A stretch of DNA of 42,879 nucleotides from Peptostreptococcaceae bacterium (GCA_030532705.1 JAUNKR010000008.1:1-42879), one strand, 5' to 3'. Positions 25,201-32,694 are shown, counted from the stretch's first letter. Notes: a model not told the origin generated them from the letters alone. Program-made: numbers and translations.

Positions 25201-25600
25201 AAAAGAGTACAAAGCATTGGAAGATGGAAAAGTAGTGAGCAAGATGATGGATGTTGCACCGATGATCCACAAAGGCAGAACGATGCTACCTGCAAGGGTG
25301 ATCGCGGAGCTGTTGGGGATCGAAGTCAAATATGACGATGCAACGAAGACGGCAAAGTTCATCTTTGTAAAAGAAGTAGACAAGAAGAAACAAGAAAACA
25401 TCGTCGAGCTGACACTTGGCAAAAAAATGATGAAGGTCAATGGAAAAGAGCAGATGTTGAGCGGAGAGATCATCAATGTGGATGGAAGAGTACTCCTTCC
25501 GATGACAGATATCCAAAAAGCGCTCAAAGAGCTTGGACTGATGATCGATGTGAAATGGGATCATGAGAAAAAAGAGATCTCATTGGAACAGATGAAATAA
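19241..25600 (+). CDS. Giant secreted subtilase (C5a-peptidase/lactocepin type) with FIVAR-like repeats and stalk domain
   Basis: The 2119-residue product starts with a signal peptide (cleavage near FASAE). A propeptide-like region to about 200 precedes an S8 protease domain with Asp220 (AIIDSGYDVTH), His286 (HGQHVAG) and Ser616 (SGTSMASP). A protease-associated domain (GKIALIERG.INFSTK, about 480-560) is inserted between His and Ser. Fn3-like beta domains follow (about 690-1310) as in C5a peptidase and lactocepins. Eight FIVAR-like helical repeats (about 1318-1918), a Pro-rich and Gly-rich spacer and a copper-amine-oxidase-N-like stalk domain (MLPARVIAELLG, about 1975-2119) complete it. No LPXTG motif or SLH repeats are seen, so anchoring may use the terminal domain. 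It is likely an envelope protease acting on host or nutrient proteins. Ribosome site AGGAGG lies 5-6 nt upstream. Confidence 0.93.
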   Translation: MSKKVISVFLALVLMIPSFASAEIAEPSSFREMFQEKTVQNANGETGVAASKALNALLYQANGKLEDSDKVEVIVSFRPGSFSDLGKEVPASALFEGDNVERQQDLGENVVAEGIRRIEDKIGAFTPIFEYHVLFFGFAAELTFADAKEIAQMDFVNFVEIATERTKPKLENPLPVMTKDANDIRLRSALRDPFDVRELVGHTDTFNKFKGEGTLIAIIDSGYDVTHRSFYLSDLGASMAKLSKDDVNGLIAEGKLKGEYVKDKIPFVYNYRESNNYVKEANAHSHGQHVAGIAAGNGVKYKSGEADAYFAGIAPEAQLALMRVFKDSSPGTSSVYYAKALDDAAILKADSANMSLGAPAGDYRFMDTHTIEALKKLKEAGCVVAIAAGNETAFGNELGLLPDANNPDYGILGTPAIEENSLAVASLQNDVVVQPYFEILSSADAKKGEIQSISWQRTLGKFEEGKVYEYAFVGLGRAEDVENVDLTGKIALIERGAINFSTKVENAVGKGAVGVIIFNSEAGGEQFVGMAGVDKAKVPVGSILRSVGLALAKDQKWIKLTKNKGTFVSKTAGHMSDFSSFGLTADGDFKPDITAPGGNIYSLANDQEFVSNSGTSMASPQVAGGIALVRKRVAEDFGHLSQAEQWQLVRNLLMSTTVIHKNLDTNAPSTPRHQGAGIMWLTGALKSKVVLLGDKGETKIIRPNATDKEELTFTVKNYSDVAKTYNYSVVAVTDEVKDGRFTLRPQKLEIDLPKGKVTVPANDERKVTITVDSSAKTAELQAKMPKGYFVDGFIMLDGADEDLSIPFVTFIGKDQGLDSVEFVEAPIYDLVKEGRRPFYYSEDITSHWKPVKNLSYTHLFVEFSSPSENLGRQTEILGAVHGFDYAKPKFEEKLVISPNGDNLADYINMLYVMLRNGETQVDVYPVDKDGKRVEAEASSIQEKRSKIKNYGSSDPQELNAEFAGTWPGELAKKPKDGNYVAVLQSWGTKGDTQKAKDIEIPFIVDTVRPSAQNGTFDENTRVLSFEPTDNVGVKYSVVSHGVGKDKKEIQFEDALKGYKIPDGVELKDVDIVIYDLGYNKITLTGETVKDIDKIGRVNVVLDWKSKPDNYKPKFEIKSQTPGDTKTYDPNSLPYGQYVLELKRPYIRDYKVHDEDKFDLANKVYRYEFEVTEDKPEATVSIQIERIYRIEMEVRAHRAKGQKIDEAYKKIYDSIESIKVVSKKDFSEINLNFKNTPSLGGYIGYSREFLYGDYDVVVKLKDGSPNYKMRVYQQIVFSGLNLDLDQGEFAFRFPVTIDDDTMLSEGKLRFLIELFESNVDKKELTTLIQKEGHVRNSEGYKNATEDQKKAYADALQAGIKVLWDRNATQEEVNKAVQAIKDAEAAFGPITPPVVVDKTELARAIKAAEKAQKTDQYKNADQALKDELDKTLEEGRKILDNKDAKEEDVAKAVKAIEDAIKKLGIVDMTKLNKAIKDAEAMKKGYRYKVAEKSLQEALDKALEEAKALVGKTGVTEQQVADAIKAIEKAIIDIQDTVPMPEIAKLEQAVKDAQTAKKGYQYKNADAALKKELDDALDAANALLAKFKKNEKVTQDEIDAAENKIKAAIQAIESSVTVPDLDPSKLEQAVKDAEAVKENKQFESKEDQLKKALEDVLKQGKETLEKIKNNDKVTQSEIDAATNAIEEAIKTLEIVDTTKLEEAIKNAEEVQKAEKYNQSPDTVKQAIDQAIEAGKELLQKPDLTKKEVEDAVKAIDVVLAAFDLLPDEDPIDKTGLKFLVDDAANIREKDEYKSAELADQKRYDYAIEAGQAVLDDADATQDAVDKAIEEIQGSLEALGIHDIKLPPRTEELNQLVKNEEKVKASDSYVGAQPEKKEAYDQAIAAAKELLAKVANKEDVKSDEVTEAVENILNAIIALDGVPKPPAPQPPTPPPPTPQPPTPPGGGGSGGSGGGNPSVRPDAAGSSKTETIKDDPTPLSELPLATLTIGSKEYKALEDGKVVSKMMDVAPMIHKGRTMLPARVIAELLGIEVKYDDATKTAKFIFVKEVDKKKQENIVELTLGKKMMKVNGKEQMLSGEIINVDGRVLLPMTDIQKALKELGLMIDVKWDHEKKEISLEQMK
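23190..24995 (+). repeat. Eight FIVAR-like repeats encoded within the subtilase gene
   Basis: Each unit of 66-75 residues follows the pattern L-x2-A-I-K-x-A-E, Y, then a helix with A-x-E-x-G-K-x-L-L, then (T/K)xxEVxxAVxAIxxAI. Units start near KKELTTLIQ, KTELARAI, MTKLNKAI, IAKLEQAV, PSKLEQAV, TTKLEEAI, KTGLKFLV and TEELNQLV. They probably form a long helical stalk projecting the protease from the surface. Confidence 0.85.
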
Positions 25601-25619
25601 GAGGAAACTCCTGATAGAG

Positions 25620-25659
25620 AAAGCGCCGGTTTCGAAAAAGCGAAGATCGGCGCTTTTTC
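25620..25659 (+). terminator. Terminator of the subtilase gene
   Basis: AAAGCGCCG (25620-25628) pairs with CGGCGCTTT (25648-25656), with T residues following. Confidence 0.85.
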
Positions 25660-25723
25660 GCAGGAGATCAAAGGGGCTGAGAATTCCCCGAAAGAATTTT
25701 TGAGAGGAATTCCTAAAAAGATA

Positions 25724-25752
25724 TTGACATCCGCTCAAAATTCCTGTAAAAT
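25724..25752 (+). promoter_or_regulatory. Promoter of the SAM riboswitch/metK unit
   Basis: TTGACA (25724-25729), 17-nt spacer, TAAAAT (25747-25752). Confidence 0.8.
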
Positions 25753-25780
25753 CACAGCGTAAATTAAATATTCTTGATGC

Positions 25781-25880
25781 CTTATCAAGAGAGGTGGAGG
25801 GACTGGCCCGATGATACCCGGCAACCGCATTGCAAAATGTATGGTGCTAATTCCTGCGAAGTTTTACTTTGGCAGATGAG
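25781..25880 (+). promoter_or_regulatory. SAM-I (S-box) riboswitch aptamer
   Basis: Contains the conserved blocks TCAAGAGAGGTGGAGGGACT, GGCCCGATGATACCCGGCAACC and GGTGCTAATTCCTGC. P1 forms between CTTATC (25781-25786) and GATGAG (25875-25880). Bound SAM favours termination, lowering SAM synthetase expression. Confidence 0.95.
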
Positions 25881-25897
25881 GTGAATTTGTAAAAATG

Positions 25898-25929
25898 ATC
25901 CTCTTTGCAGTATGTAAAGAGGATTTTTT
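25898..25929 (+). terminator. Regulated terminator of the SAM riboswitch
   Basis: ATCCTCTTT (25898-25906) pairs with AAAGAGGAT (25916-25924), followed by T residues, 49 nt before metK. The CCTCTT strand could alternatively pair with the GATGAGG of P1 as antiterminator. Confidence 0.88.
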
Positions 25930-25977
25930 GTACTTTGTACAGCTAGTCCAATTTTTTATTTTAATAGGAGGAATGAA

Positions 25978-27171
25978 TTGAAAAGACTTTTTACTTCAGA
26001 ATCAGTGACCGAGGGACATCCGGACAAAATTTGTGATCAAGTATCGGATGCGATATTGGATGCGATCTTTGCAAAAGATCCAAATGCTCGTGTTGCCTGC
26101 GAAACAGCAGTAACAACAGGAATGGTTTTGGTAATGGGAGAGGTATCGACCAGCACCTATGTCGATATCCAATCGATCGTACGTAAGACTGTCGATGAGA
26201 TCGGATATAACCGCGGAAAATTCGGTTTTGATGCAGATACCTGCAATGTGCTTAATGCGATCCATGAGCAAAGTGCCGACATCGCAATGGGTGTTGACAA
26301 TGCGCTTGAGAACAAGATGGGCGAGATGAAAGACGCGGATATCGAGAAGGTCGGCGCAGGAGATCAGGGGATCATGTTCGGATTTGCCTGCGATGAAACA
26401 CCGGAGCTGATGCCATTACCGATCTCTTTGGCACACAAATTGGCGAGAAGACTGGCAGAAGTTCGTAAGAACAAGACCATCGATTACTTGAGACCGGACG
26501 GAAAAACTCAGGTAACGGTAGAATATGACGACAATGGACCAAAGCGTATCGATACGATCCTGATCTCGACACAACATGCAGAAAGTGCGGATCTTGAGAC
26601 GATCAAAAAAGATCTGATGGAGCATGTGATCAAGCCGATCATCGATCCGAAGATGATCGATGCGGAGACAAGATATCTTGTGAACCCGACAGGACGATTC
26701 GTGATCGGTGGACCGCACGGAGATGCCGGAGTGACCGGTAGAAAGATCATCGTAGACACTTATGGCGGATACTCTCGTCATGGTGGCGGTGCATTTTCCG
26801 GAAAAGATCCTACAAAGGTGGACCGTTCTGCTGCTTATGCGGCAAGATGGGTCGCAAAAAATATCGTAGCGGCAGGACTTGCTAAAAAATGCGAGATCCA
26901 GCTTGCATATGCGATCGGTGTTGCTCAGCCGGTGTCGATCCTGATCGATACTTTCGGTACAGGCATCGTTGGCGATGATGTGATCGCAGAGATCGTAAAA
27001 GAAAACTTCGATCTTAGACCGGGAGCGATCATCCGAGACCTTGACCTTAGAAGACCGATCTACAAAGCAACAGCGGCTTACGGACATTTTGGACGTGAAG
27101 ATATCGATGCACCATGGGAAAAAACAAACAAGGTGGATGCGATCAAAACGAGCCTTGCAAAAAGACAATAA
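25978..27171 (+). CDS. metK: S-adenosylmethionine synthetase
   Basis: A 397-residue enzyme that makes SAM from methionine and ATP. Signature motifs are visible: [20 protein letters not shown] at the N-terminus, [12 protein letters not shown] and [19 protein letters not shown]. Length is normal for the family. It starts with TTG, preceded by AGGAGG at 6-7 nt spacing; the nearby ATG at 25972-25974 is out of frame. It is controlled by the S-box riboswitch directly upstream. Confidence 0.97.
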   Translation: MKRLFTSESVTEGHPDKICDQVSDAILDAIFAKDPNARVACETAVTTGMVLVMGEVSTSTYVDIQSIVRKTVDEIGYNRGKFGFDADTCNVLNAIHEQSADIAMGVDNALENKMGEMKDADIEKVGAGDQGIMFGFACDETPELMPLPISLAHKLARRLAEVRKNKTIDYLRPDGKTQVTVEYDDNGPKRIDTILISTQHAESADLETIKKDLMEHVIKPIIDPKMIDAETRYLVNPTGRFVIGGPHGDAGVTGRKIIVDTYGGYSRHGGGAFSGKDPTKVDRSAAYAARWVAKNIVAAGLAKKCEIQLAYAIGVAQPVSILIDTFGTGIVGDDVIAEIVKENFDLRPGAIIRDLDLRRPIYKATAAYGHFGREDIDAPWEKTNKVDAIKTSLAKRQ

Positions 27172-27181
27172 TCCAGATCTG

Positions 27182-27209
27182 AAGGACAGGGCGATTTCGT
27201 CTTGTCCTT
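27182..27209 (+). terminator. Terminator of metK
   Basis: AAGGACAGG (27182-27190) pairs with CTTGTCCTT (27201-27209) including a G-U pair, with a short T-rich tail. Confidence 0.65.
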
Positions 27210-27278
27210 TTGTCCTATTTTTAGCTATTTTGTCAAAGTGTGTGAACGAAGGACAGTGAACATAGCGCTTACAAAAAT

Positions 27279-27307
27279 TTGATAAAATACTGATATTATG
27301 ATAAAAT
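27279..27307 (+). promoter_or_regulatory. Promoter of the glutaredoxin-like/DUF362 operon
   Basis: TTGATA (27279-27284), 17-nt spacer, TAAAAT (27302-27307), about 45 nt before ATG 27353. Confidence 0.72.
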
Positions 27308-27352
27308 GGTATCAAGGAAAAAGTTTAAGAGTTGATCCACAAAGGAGAAAAT

Positions 27353-27610
27353 ATGAACAAACCAGTTGTTTACGGAACCCCGATCTGCCCGGACTGCAAA
27401 CCGATCCGAGAGTATTTGGATGCAAAGGGTTTTGAGTATGACTATGTCGATATCACCGCACATATTATGAATTTGAAAGAGTTTTTGGCACTTCGCGATT
27501 CCCGCTCGGAGTTTGATGTGATGCGTGAGAATAAATATGTTGGGATCCCGGTTTTAGTGATGGATGGAAAGGTATATTTTTACGAAGAGATCCAAGAGCT
27601 GATCAAGTAA
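27353..27610 (+). CDS. Glutaredoxin-like protein
   Basis: An 85-residue thioredoxin-fold protein with the redox motif Cys12-Pro-Asp-Cys15 (YGTPICPDCKPI) and the cis-Pro segment YVGIPVLVMDG. Glutaredoxins reduce disulfides with glutathione or another thiol; most Clostridia lack glutathione, so the donor is open. The start at 27353 has AAGGAG 7 nt upstream; an ATG seven codons earlier overlaps that site. The DUF362 gene begins one base after the stop codon, indicating translational coupling. Confidence 0.88.
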   Translation: MNKPVVYGTPICPDCKPIREYLDAKGFEYDYVDITAHIMNLKEFLALRDSRSEFDVMRENKYVGIPVLVMDGKVYFYEEIQELIK

Positions 27611-27611
27611 T

Positions 27612-28793
27612 ATGGCGCAAACCTTTATCTATCAGAACCCAAACTATGAATATGAGGAGATCAAGCGCACGATCGATGAGCTTCTCGATGCATTGAGAGC
27701 GAGGGAGATCATTTTCGAAGGGGCGAAGGTCTTTCTCAAGGTCAATTTGTTATCGAAAAAATTGCCCGAGGATTGTGTGACGACCCATCCGACGATCGCC
27801 CGCGCCGTAGCGGAATATGTCATTGCCCGCGGAGCAATACCGATACTGGGGGACTCGCCGGGCGGACCTTTTACCGAGTCTGCATTACGAGGGATCTATC
27901 AAGCGACGGGAATGCATGAAGCGGCAATTCTTTCAGGCGCTGAACTAAACTACGATACCACTGCGGTCGAGGTCCGATTGACAGAGCATAAAGCGCTCGA
28001 ACGGATCGAGATGGTCAAGGCGATCTTGGATGCAGATATCGTTATCGATCTGGCGAAGCTCAAAACACATGTGATGATGACCTATACGGGAGCGGTCAAA
28101 AATCTCTACGGAACGATCCCCGGTCTGACGAAGGCGGCATATCATATGAAGCTTCAGGAGCCACAGCCTTTTGCCAACCATTTGATCGATATCTGCCAAA
28201 AGATCAAACCGAGCATCAGCATCATCGATGCCGTTCACGCGATGGAAGGCGACGGACCGAGCAATGGCGTCAAGCGTGAATTCGGGTTTATTATGGGGAG
28301 CACAGATCCTTATGAGCTGGATTATGTTGCCTGTACGATGGCAGGGATCCAACCGAGTCTGGTAGCGACCCATGTGGAAGCGATCAAACGCAATATCCTG
28401 TCACCGGAGAGGATCCGAGTGCTGTTTGATCGAAAGAGTTTTTCGATCGGGGAATTTCAAGCCGAAGTCAAGAGAATGGGCTTGGAGCCTTTCCAAAGAC
28501 CGAAGCCGATGAGTGTGAATTTTTTACATGGCAATGTGCCGAAGTTTTTGGAAGAATTTTTGATAAAGCAAACGAGATCCAAGCCGATATTTATAGAGGA
28601 CAAATGTATCGGTTGCGGTAAATGTGTTCAGAGTTGTCCGGCGCAGATCATTGCGCTGAAAGATCGAAAAGCGAAGCCGGATCTGAAAAACTGTATCAGC
28701 TGCTTCTGCTGTCATGAACTTTGCCCGGTCGATGCGATCAAGATCCATGTACCTTTTTTGGCAAAGATCCTCTTTGGTGAAAAAAGCCGATAG
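27612..28793 (+). CDS. DUF362 protein with C-terminal two-cluster ferredoxin domain
   Basis: A 393-residue protein. Residues 1-310 match DUF362: VFLKVNLLSKKLPEDCVTTHP, GDSPGG, DLAKLKTHVMMTYTGAVKNLYG and the DAVHAMEGDGP motif. The C-terminus has two 4Fe-4S motifs, CIGCGKCVQSCP and CISCFCCHELCP. DUF362 proteins are widespread in anaerobes and presumed to be iron-sulfur redox proteins; no reaction is assigned with certainty. Its tight coupling to the glutaredoxin-like gene suggests a shared thiol/electron-transfer role, which is inference. Confidence 0.92.
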   Translation: MAQTFIYQNPNYEYEEIKRTIDELLDALRAREIIFEGAKVFLKVNLLSKKLPEDCVTTHPTIARAVAEYVIARGAIPILGDSPGGPFTESALRGIYQATGMHEAAILSGAELNYDTTAVEVRLTEHKALERIEMVKAILDADIVIDLAKLKTHVMMTYTGAVKNLYGTIPGLTKAAYHMKLQEPQPFANHLIDICQKIKPSISIIDAVHAMEGDGPSNGVKREFGFIMGSTDPYELDYVACTMAGIQPSLVATHVEAIKRNILSPERIRVLFDRKSFSIGEFQAEVKRMGLEPFQRPKPMSVNFLHGNVPKFLEEFLIKQTRSKPIFIEDKCIGCGKCVQSCPAQIIALKDRKAKPDLKNCISCFCCHELCPVDAIKIHVPFLAKILFGEKSR

Positions 28794-28950
28794 CAGGCAA
28801 GTAAAGCTCGAGCACGGAGTAGGATAACGGTTTGCTCGAAAATCAGGACAGACAAGGAAGAATGATCAATCAAATATTTTTTTGGGATATTAAAAAGTTT
28901 TGGGACGTCGAAGAAACTTTAAGGCGGACCGATATGAAACGGAGGAAAAA

Positions 28951-29850
28951 ATGGAAGACGAGGACAGTCCATACTTTAGGAATTTTTTGGATAATATTTT
29001 TGATATCCGACTCGGAATCGTTGCAGGAGGTGGCTGGTTGAGCACACGCCGACAAAAAGACGATGAGGAAGACCTCACGCCGAAGGAAGAGCTGATCGCT
29101 GCCTTTGAAGAAGATGAGCAGATGTGCATGGTCGTCAATGAATTTGAGCGTACCGCCATCACCAATATCTTGCAGCTGAACGAAGTCAAGGCAAAGGACA
29201 TCATGGTGCCGCGAACATCATCATTTGCCGTGGATATCAATGATGAAATTACTGAGATACTGGATAAGATCATCGAGGAGCGCTATTCCAGAGTGCCGGT
29301 CTATGACAAGGACATCGATAATATCATCGGAGTGATCCATGTAAAAGACCTCTTTGCGCAGGTTCGAAAGGGAACGCTGGAACAGGTCAATCTTCGAGGC
29401 TTGCTTCGTGAGGCATATTTTGTCCACGAATATAAGGCGGTCGATAAGCTCTTGATCGAGATGCAGCGCGACCGAGTGCACATGGGCTTGGTCATCGATG
29501 AATATGGCGGATTTAGCGGGCTTTTGACGATCGAGGATATCCTCGAAGAGATCGTTGGCGATATCGACGACGAGGATGACGAACCGGAAGAGGCAAAACT
29601 GATCCAAAAGATCTCAGAAACGACCTATCGTATTGACGGACTTGTGAGCATCGATGAACTCAATGAGGAACTGGACATCGAACTGCCGACCGATATTACC
29701 GAAACGGTAGGAGCATTGCTCCTGGGGGAGCTCGGGAAGCTTCCTAAGAGCGACAAGGACAGATCCTTTGCCGTATTCGGAAATATTGAGCTCAAGGCGG
29801 TCAAGGTCAGCGACAAAAGGATCGTCGATCTTCTGCTCAAAATAAAATAA
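28951..29850 (+). CDS. HlyC/CorC family protein with paired CBS domains, cytosolic form
   Basis: A 299-residue protein with two CBS domains (about 80-205; DIMVPRTSSFAVD, YSRVPVYDKDIDNIIGVIHVKDLF, IDEYGGFSGLLTIEDILEEIVGDI) and a C-terminal CorC/HlyC transporter-associated domain (about 215-299). The DUF21 membrane domain of longer relatives is absent; only a short hydrophobic stretch (FDIRLGIVAGGGWL) lies near the N-terminus. Relatives are linked to magnesium/cobalt efflux or ribosome-related functions, so its role here is uncertain. The start at 28951 has GGAGG 5 nt upstream; an in-frame extension to 28900 has no such site. Confidence 0.87.
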   Translation: MEDEDSPYFRNFLDNIFDIRLGIVAGGGWLSTRRQKDDEEDLTPKEELIAAFEEDEQMCMVVNEFERTAITNILQLNEVKAKDIMVPRTSSFAVDINDEITEILDKIIEERYSRVPVYDKDIDNIIGVIHVKDLFAQVRKGTLEQVNLRGLLREAYFVHEYKAVDKLLIEMQRDRVHMGLVIDEYGGFSGLLTIEDILEEIVGDIDDEDDEPEEAKLIQKISETTYRIDGLVSIDELNEELDIELPTDITETVGALLLGELGKLPKSDKDRSFAVFGNIELKAVKVSDKRIVDLLLKIK

Positions 29851-29855
29851 AAAAG

Positions 29856-29907
29856 AAACCTGTGGTCACCGATCGATGAGATCTATCGGAACGATCACAG
29901 GTTTTTT
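29856..29907 (+). terminator. Terminator of the HlyC/CorC gene
   Basis: AAACCTGTG (29856-29864) pairs with CACAGGTTT (29896-29904), enclosing a CCGAT/ATCGG hairpin, and ends in a T run. Confidence 0.85.
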
Positions 29908-30113
29908 GTATTCGAATAGTTTATGAACAAAATCTGATCCGTCTCCTATTCAATATTTAGGGGACCGAGATTTATGTCAGTGGAATTTCGGGATATTCTT
30001 TTGTTTTTGAGGGACCATTACTTTTTGAAAGTCTTTCATAAATCGAAATAACCAATGGACCTCTTCTGCAAAGCAAGTTTCGATTGAGAATTTTAAGATT
30101 AAGAATATAAAAC

Positions 30114-30142
30114 TTTACACTACCTAAAAGGTATGTTACAAT
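30114..30142 (+). promoter_or_regulatory. Promoter and palindrome of the PadR operon
   Basis: TTTACA (30114-30119), 17-nt spacer, TACAAT (30137-30142). The spacer contains the palindrome TACCT-AAA-AGGTA (30121-30133), a likely binding site for the PadR regulator encoded downstream. Confidence 0.7.
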
Positions 30143-30166
30143 AAGGTATAATTTGAGGAGGTGTGT

Positions 30167-30772
30167 ATGGACAAAATCATTTTAGGAATCTTAATGCTAC
30201 GCCGAATGACAACCTACGAGATCCGGAATGTTATAAAAAATAATTTTAAGTCGATGTGTAGCGACAGCCTGGGGAGCATTCAAGTAGCTCTAAAAAAATT
30301 GGTTGAGCGGGAAATGGTCACCTTTGAAGAGTTGGTTGAAAAAGGAGTTAATAAAAAACGGTATGCAATAACAGATCTTGGGCAAGAAATTTTGATCGAA
30401 TGGATAAAAATCCCTATCGATACTTCCAAAACAAAAAATGTAGATTTCGGAAAACTTCTTTTTATGGGTTATCTTTCAAAAAAAGACCAGCAAAAACTAA
30501 TCGATCGGATCATCCGCTCTTTAGAGGAAGAATATATGGAACTTACAAATCTAAAAGAATCGATCGATGCGGAAGCAGAAAGAGCAACATTGGAAAAGTA
30601 TTTGCTAACGGATACACAATACCGGGAGCGGTTTAGTAAATTAGTTCATAACAAAGACCTCTCCGAAAATATCAAAGAGATCAGTAAATTTACATTGGCG
30701 ATATTGGATTATGGGATCGATGTTGCGGCCTTTAATATCGACTGGTTTAGAAAACTGAGAGAAAAAATATAG
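30167..30772 (+). CDS. PadR-family transcriptional regulator
   Basis: A 201-residue protein with an N-terminal PadR winged helix (IILGILMLRRMTTYEIRNVI, GSIQVALKKLVEREMVTFEE, KRYAITDLGQEIL) and a long helical C-terminal domain for dimerisation, as in the longer PadR subfamily. The start ATG 30167 has GAGGAGG upstream; the GTG two codons earlier sits too close to it. It heads an operon with an acetyltransferase and a CPBP protease and probably represses its own promoter through the palindrome in the spacer. The ligand is unknown. Confidence 0.88.
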   Translation: MDKIILGILMLRRMTTYEIRNVIKNNFKSMCSDSLGSIQVALKKLVEREMVTFEELVEKGVNKKRYAITDLGQEILIEWIKIPIDTSKTKNVDFGKLLFMGYLSKKDQQKLIDRIIRSLEEEYMELTNLKESIDAEAERATLEKYLLTDTQYRERFSKLVHNKDLSENIKEISKFTLAILDYGIDVAAFNIDWFRKLREKI

Positions 30773-30833
30773 CTTCTGAGATCTTCGAAAGAGGTAAGAG
30801 ATCTATCTTTAGATAAAATAAGGAGCCAGCCAG

Positions 30834-31424
30834 ATGGAAAAAGTGAGACGAGCGGTAGAAACGGATAGAAAAGAGATCGTGGATTGTATTCTTGATGCAT
30901 TTGACAAGCTTTTTTCCGATTTCATAAAAAGCGTTGGAAGGAATAAAGTTCAAAAATTCCTTGAGGAGACCCTTCAAGTAGATCGATTTTTTCTCATAGA
31001 AAATGAGCAAGAGATCATCGGAACTTTAGCGATCTCAGATATCAAAGGAAGAGCGATATATGGATCCGAAAAAGTGGCCCAAAGAGTCTTTGGACCTATG
31101 ATAGGATGGATCTTATATAGGGTCCATTTCAAAGAATTTGAGATCGATCACTGTGGCTCAAAAAACATGGGCTATATCGAATTTGTAGCAATCAAACAAA
31201 AATTCCAAGGCAGAGGGCTTGCGTCTGTATTGATGAAACGAGTAATTTCTGAAACAGATCATGAAGGATATCTTTTGGATGTTGTGGATACCAATATCCC
31301 GGCGATCCGATGTTATAGCAGATTGGGCTTTAGAGAAATCAAAAGAGAAAAAGTCCGATTTAGTAAACAAAAAGGATTTAAACAAAAGATATTTATGGAA
31401 TATAGAAAAGGTGAAACAAGATGA
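30834..31424 (+). CDS. GNAT-family N-acetyltransferase
   Basis: A 196-residue protein with the GNAT core: EFVAIKQKFQGRGLASVLMKRVI (acetyl-CoA pyrophosphate loop, Q/R-x-x-G-x-G/A) and the C-terminal DVVDTNIPAIRCYSRLGFREI segment. The substrate cannot be deduced. AGGAG lies 9 nt upstream of ATG. The last four bases overlap the start of the CPBP gene (ATGA), so translation is coupled. Confidence 0.87.
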   Translation: MEKVRRAVETDRKEIVDCILDAFDKLFSDFIKSVGRNKVQKFLEETLQVDRFFLIENEQEIIGTLAISDIKGRAIYGSEKVAQRVFGPMIGWILYRVHFKEFEIDHCGSKNMGYIEFVAIKQKFQGRGLASVLMKRVISETDHEGYLLDVVDTNIPAIRCYSRLGFREIKREKVRFSKQKGFKQKIFMEYRKGETR

Positions 31425-32302
31425 ATGACACGAGTAGGATCAAGCGCAATATCGCTGTCTTTGCAGTTCTGAGTACGATTTGCGGATGGATCGGCTACCT
31501 TTTTGACAGATTGAACGGCCAAGCCCATTATGAAAATGTTGGAACGATGGCGGGTGAAGAACCCCTAGGAATGCTGATCTGGTTAGCTTCTCCATTGATC
31601 GGCACAATTTTTCTCCGTACATTTGGTGGAGATGGATGGAAGAATGCAGGTTTTTCCATCAATTTAAAAAACAATAAGAAATTCTATCTGATCAGCCTCT
31701 TGGTATATCCCTTGGTAACATTGATCGTCATCTTATTGGGAATGATGAGCGGAGGAGTCCGATTTACTGATGTCAACATCAGCGCCTCAACCTATATTGG
31801 GATTTTGCTTAGTCAGATCGGCACCCAATTTCTAAAAAACATCTTCGAAGAATCAGTTTGGAGGGCCTATCTTACAAATCAGCTATTACAATTGAAGTTA
31901 TCGGATCTTAAAATGTATCTGATTATCGGATTTATCTGGTGGATCTGGCATTTGCCTTATATCATGATTTTTTTGTCTGAAAGTGAGATCCAAAATACTC
32001 TACCGGTGAGCAGGATGACTTTTTTCCTAATAGGAACCGTTGTAGTTACTGTTTGGACAGTCATGTACACCGAAATTTTTCGAATTACAAAATCGGTATG
32101 GCCATTGGTTATCGCTCATACGATGGAAGATGCGGTGATCAATCCATTACTATTGTTAGGGATCGTGACTATTGAAAAAAATCAGGCTCTTCTTTTTTCA
32201 CTATCAGTAGGGATGATCCCAACCATATTTTATCTGATTGTCGGTTTATCTCTTCGAAGATGGAGGAAGAAAACCGATTTAAAGGTATACAGATCTTTTT
32301 GA
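31421..32302 (+). CDS. CPBP family intramembrane protease
   Basis: A 293-residue integral membrane protein with about seven or eight hydrophobic segments. The CPBP (CAAX protease/bacteriocin-processing, Abi) motifs are present: EESVWR (E-E-x3-R), WWIWHLPY and the late His in VIAHTMEDAVINP. Members act as membrane-embedded proteases; in Gram-positive bacteria many relate to bacteriocin processing or immunity. Coupled to PadR and GNAT genes; no bacteriocin precursor was found nearby. Confidence 0.9.
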   Translation: MNDTSRIKRNIAVFAVLSTICGWIGYLFDRLNGQAHYENVGTMAGEEPLGMLIWLASPLIGTIFLRTFGGDGWKNAGFSINLKNNKKFYLISLLVYPLVTLIVILLGMMSGGVRFTDVNISASTYIGILLSQIGTQFLKNIFEESVWRAYLTNQLLQLKLSDLKMYLIIGFIWWIWHLPYIMIFLSESEIQNTLPVSRMTFFLIGTVVVTVWTVMYTEIFRITKSVWPLVIAHTMEDAVINPLLLLGIVTIEKNQALLFSLSVGMIPTIFYLIVGLSLRRWRKKTDLKVYRSF

Positions 32303-32694
32303 AATAGGAAAAACAAGATCATATCGAAAAGTCAGGGACTGAAAAAACAGCAGAAATTTTTGGAAGATGAATATTCTCCTAAAAATGTAGAGCATGCGTT
32401 TGCTCTTATAGCTGAGATAGAAGACCGTAAGATATTTCTAGAATCTCTCTAGAAAAATATGCAGAAAAAAAATAAAATTTTCTGTTTATTTTGTTTTTGG
32501 TGTGGTATAATATAACTAAGTAAAGTTGACATAGATATGTTCATCATCATTTTGAGACTCGTGAGGATCTAAATGTCTTTACGGATACCGGAAGCGATAC
32601 TCAAGATGGTGTGCCGAAGACGGCGATCGATGGTTTGTTTTGAGCGAAAGGCTCAAAGTGATTTGTAACTTTATTTTTATTCCAACGGAAAGGG
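32303..32694 (+). other. Gap: possible gene remnant, promoter and structured leader of the peroxiredoxin gene
   Basis: From about 32339 to the TAG at 32450 one frame reads like protein (KFLEDEYSPKNVEHAFALIA) without a proper start, possibly a decayed gene. A TATAAT box lies at 32506-32511 with a weak -35. The leader that would follow can close with GTAAAG (32520-32525)/CTTTAC (32576-32581) and holds TTTGAGC/GCTCAAA (32639-32645/32651-32657). No T run or known riboswitch was recognised. Confidence 0.4.

Noticed and set aside
24871-25527. Long antisense frames in the subtilase and other large genes
   Set aside because: Ser/Leu/Arg-rich shadows of repetitive coding sequence, without ribosome sites.
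25681-25713. GAATTCC/GGAATTC inverted repeat upstream of the metK promoter
   Set aside because: Only 7 bp, built on a common palindrome; no link to a regulator could be argued.
29908-30113. Possible transposase remnant on the minus strand
   Set aside because: Only short protein-like stretches interrupted by stops; no terminal repeats and no recognisable motif.
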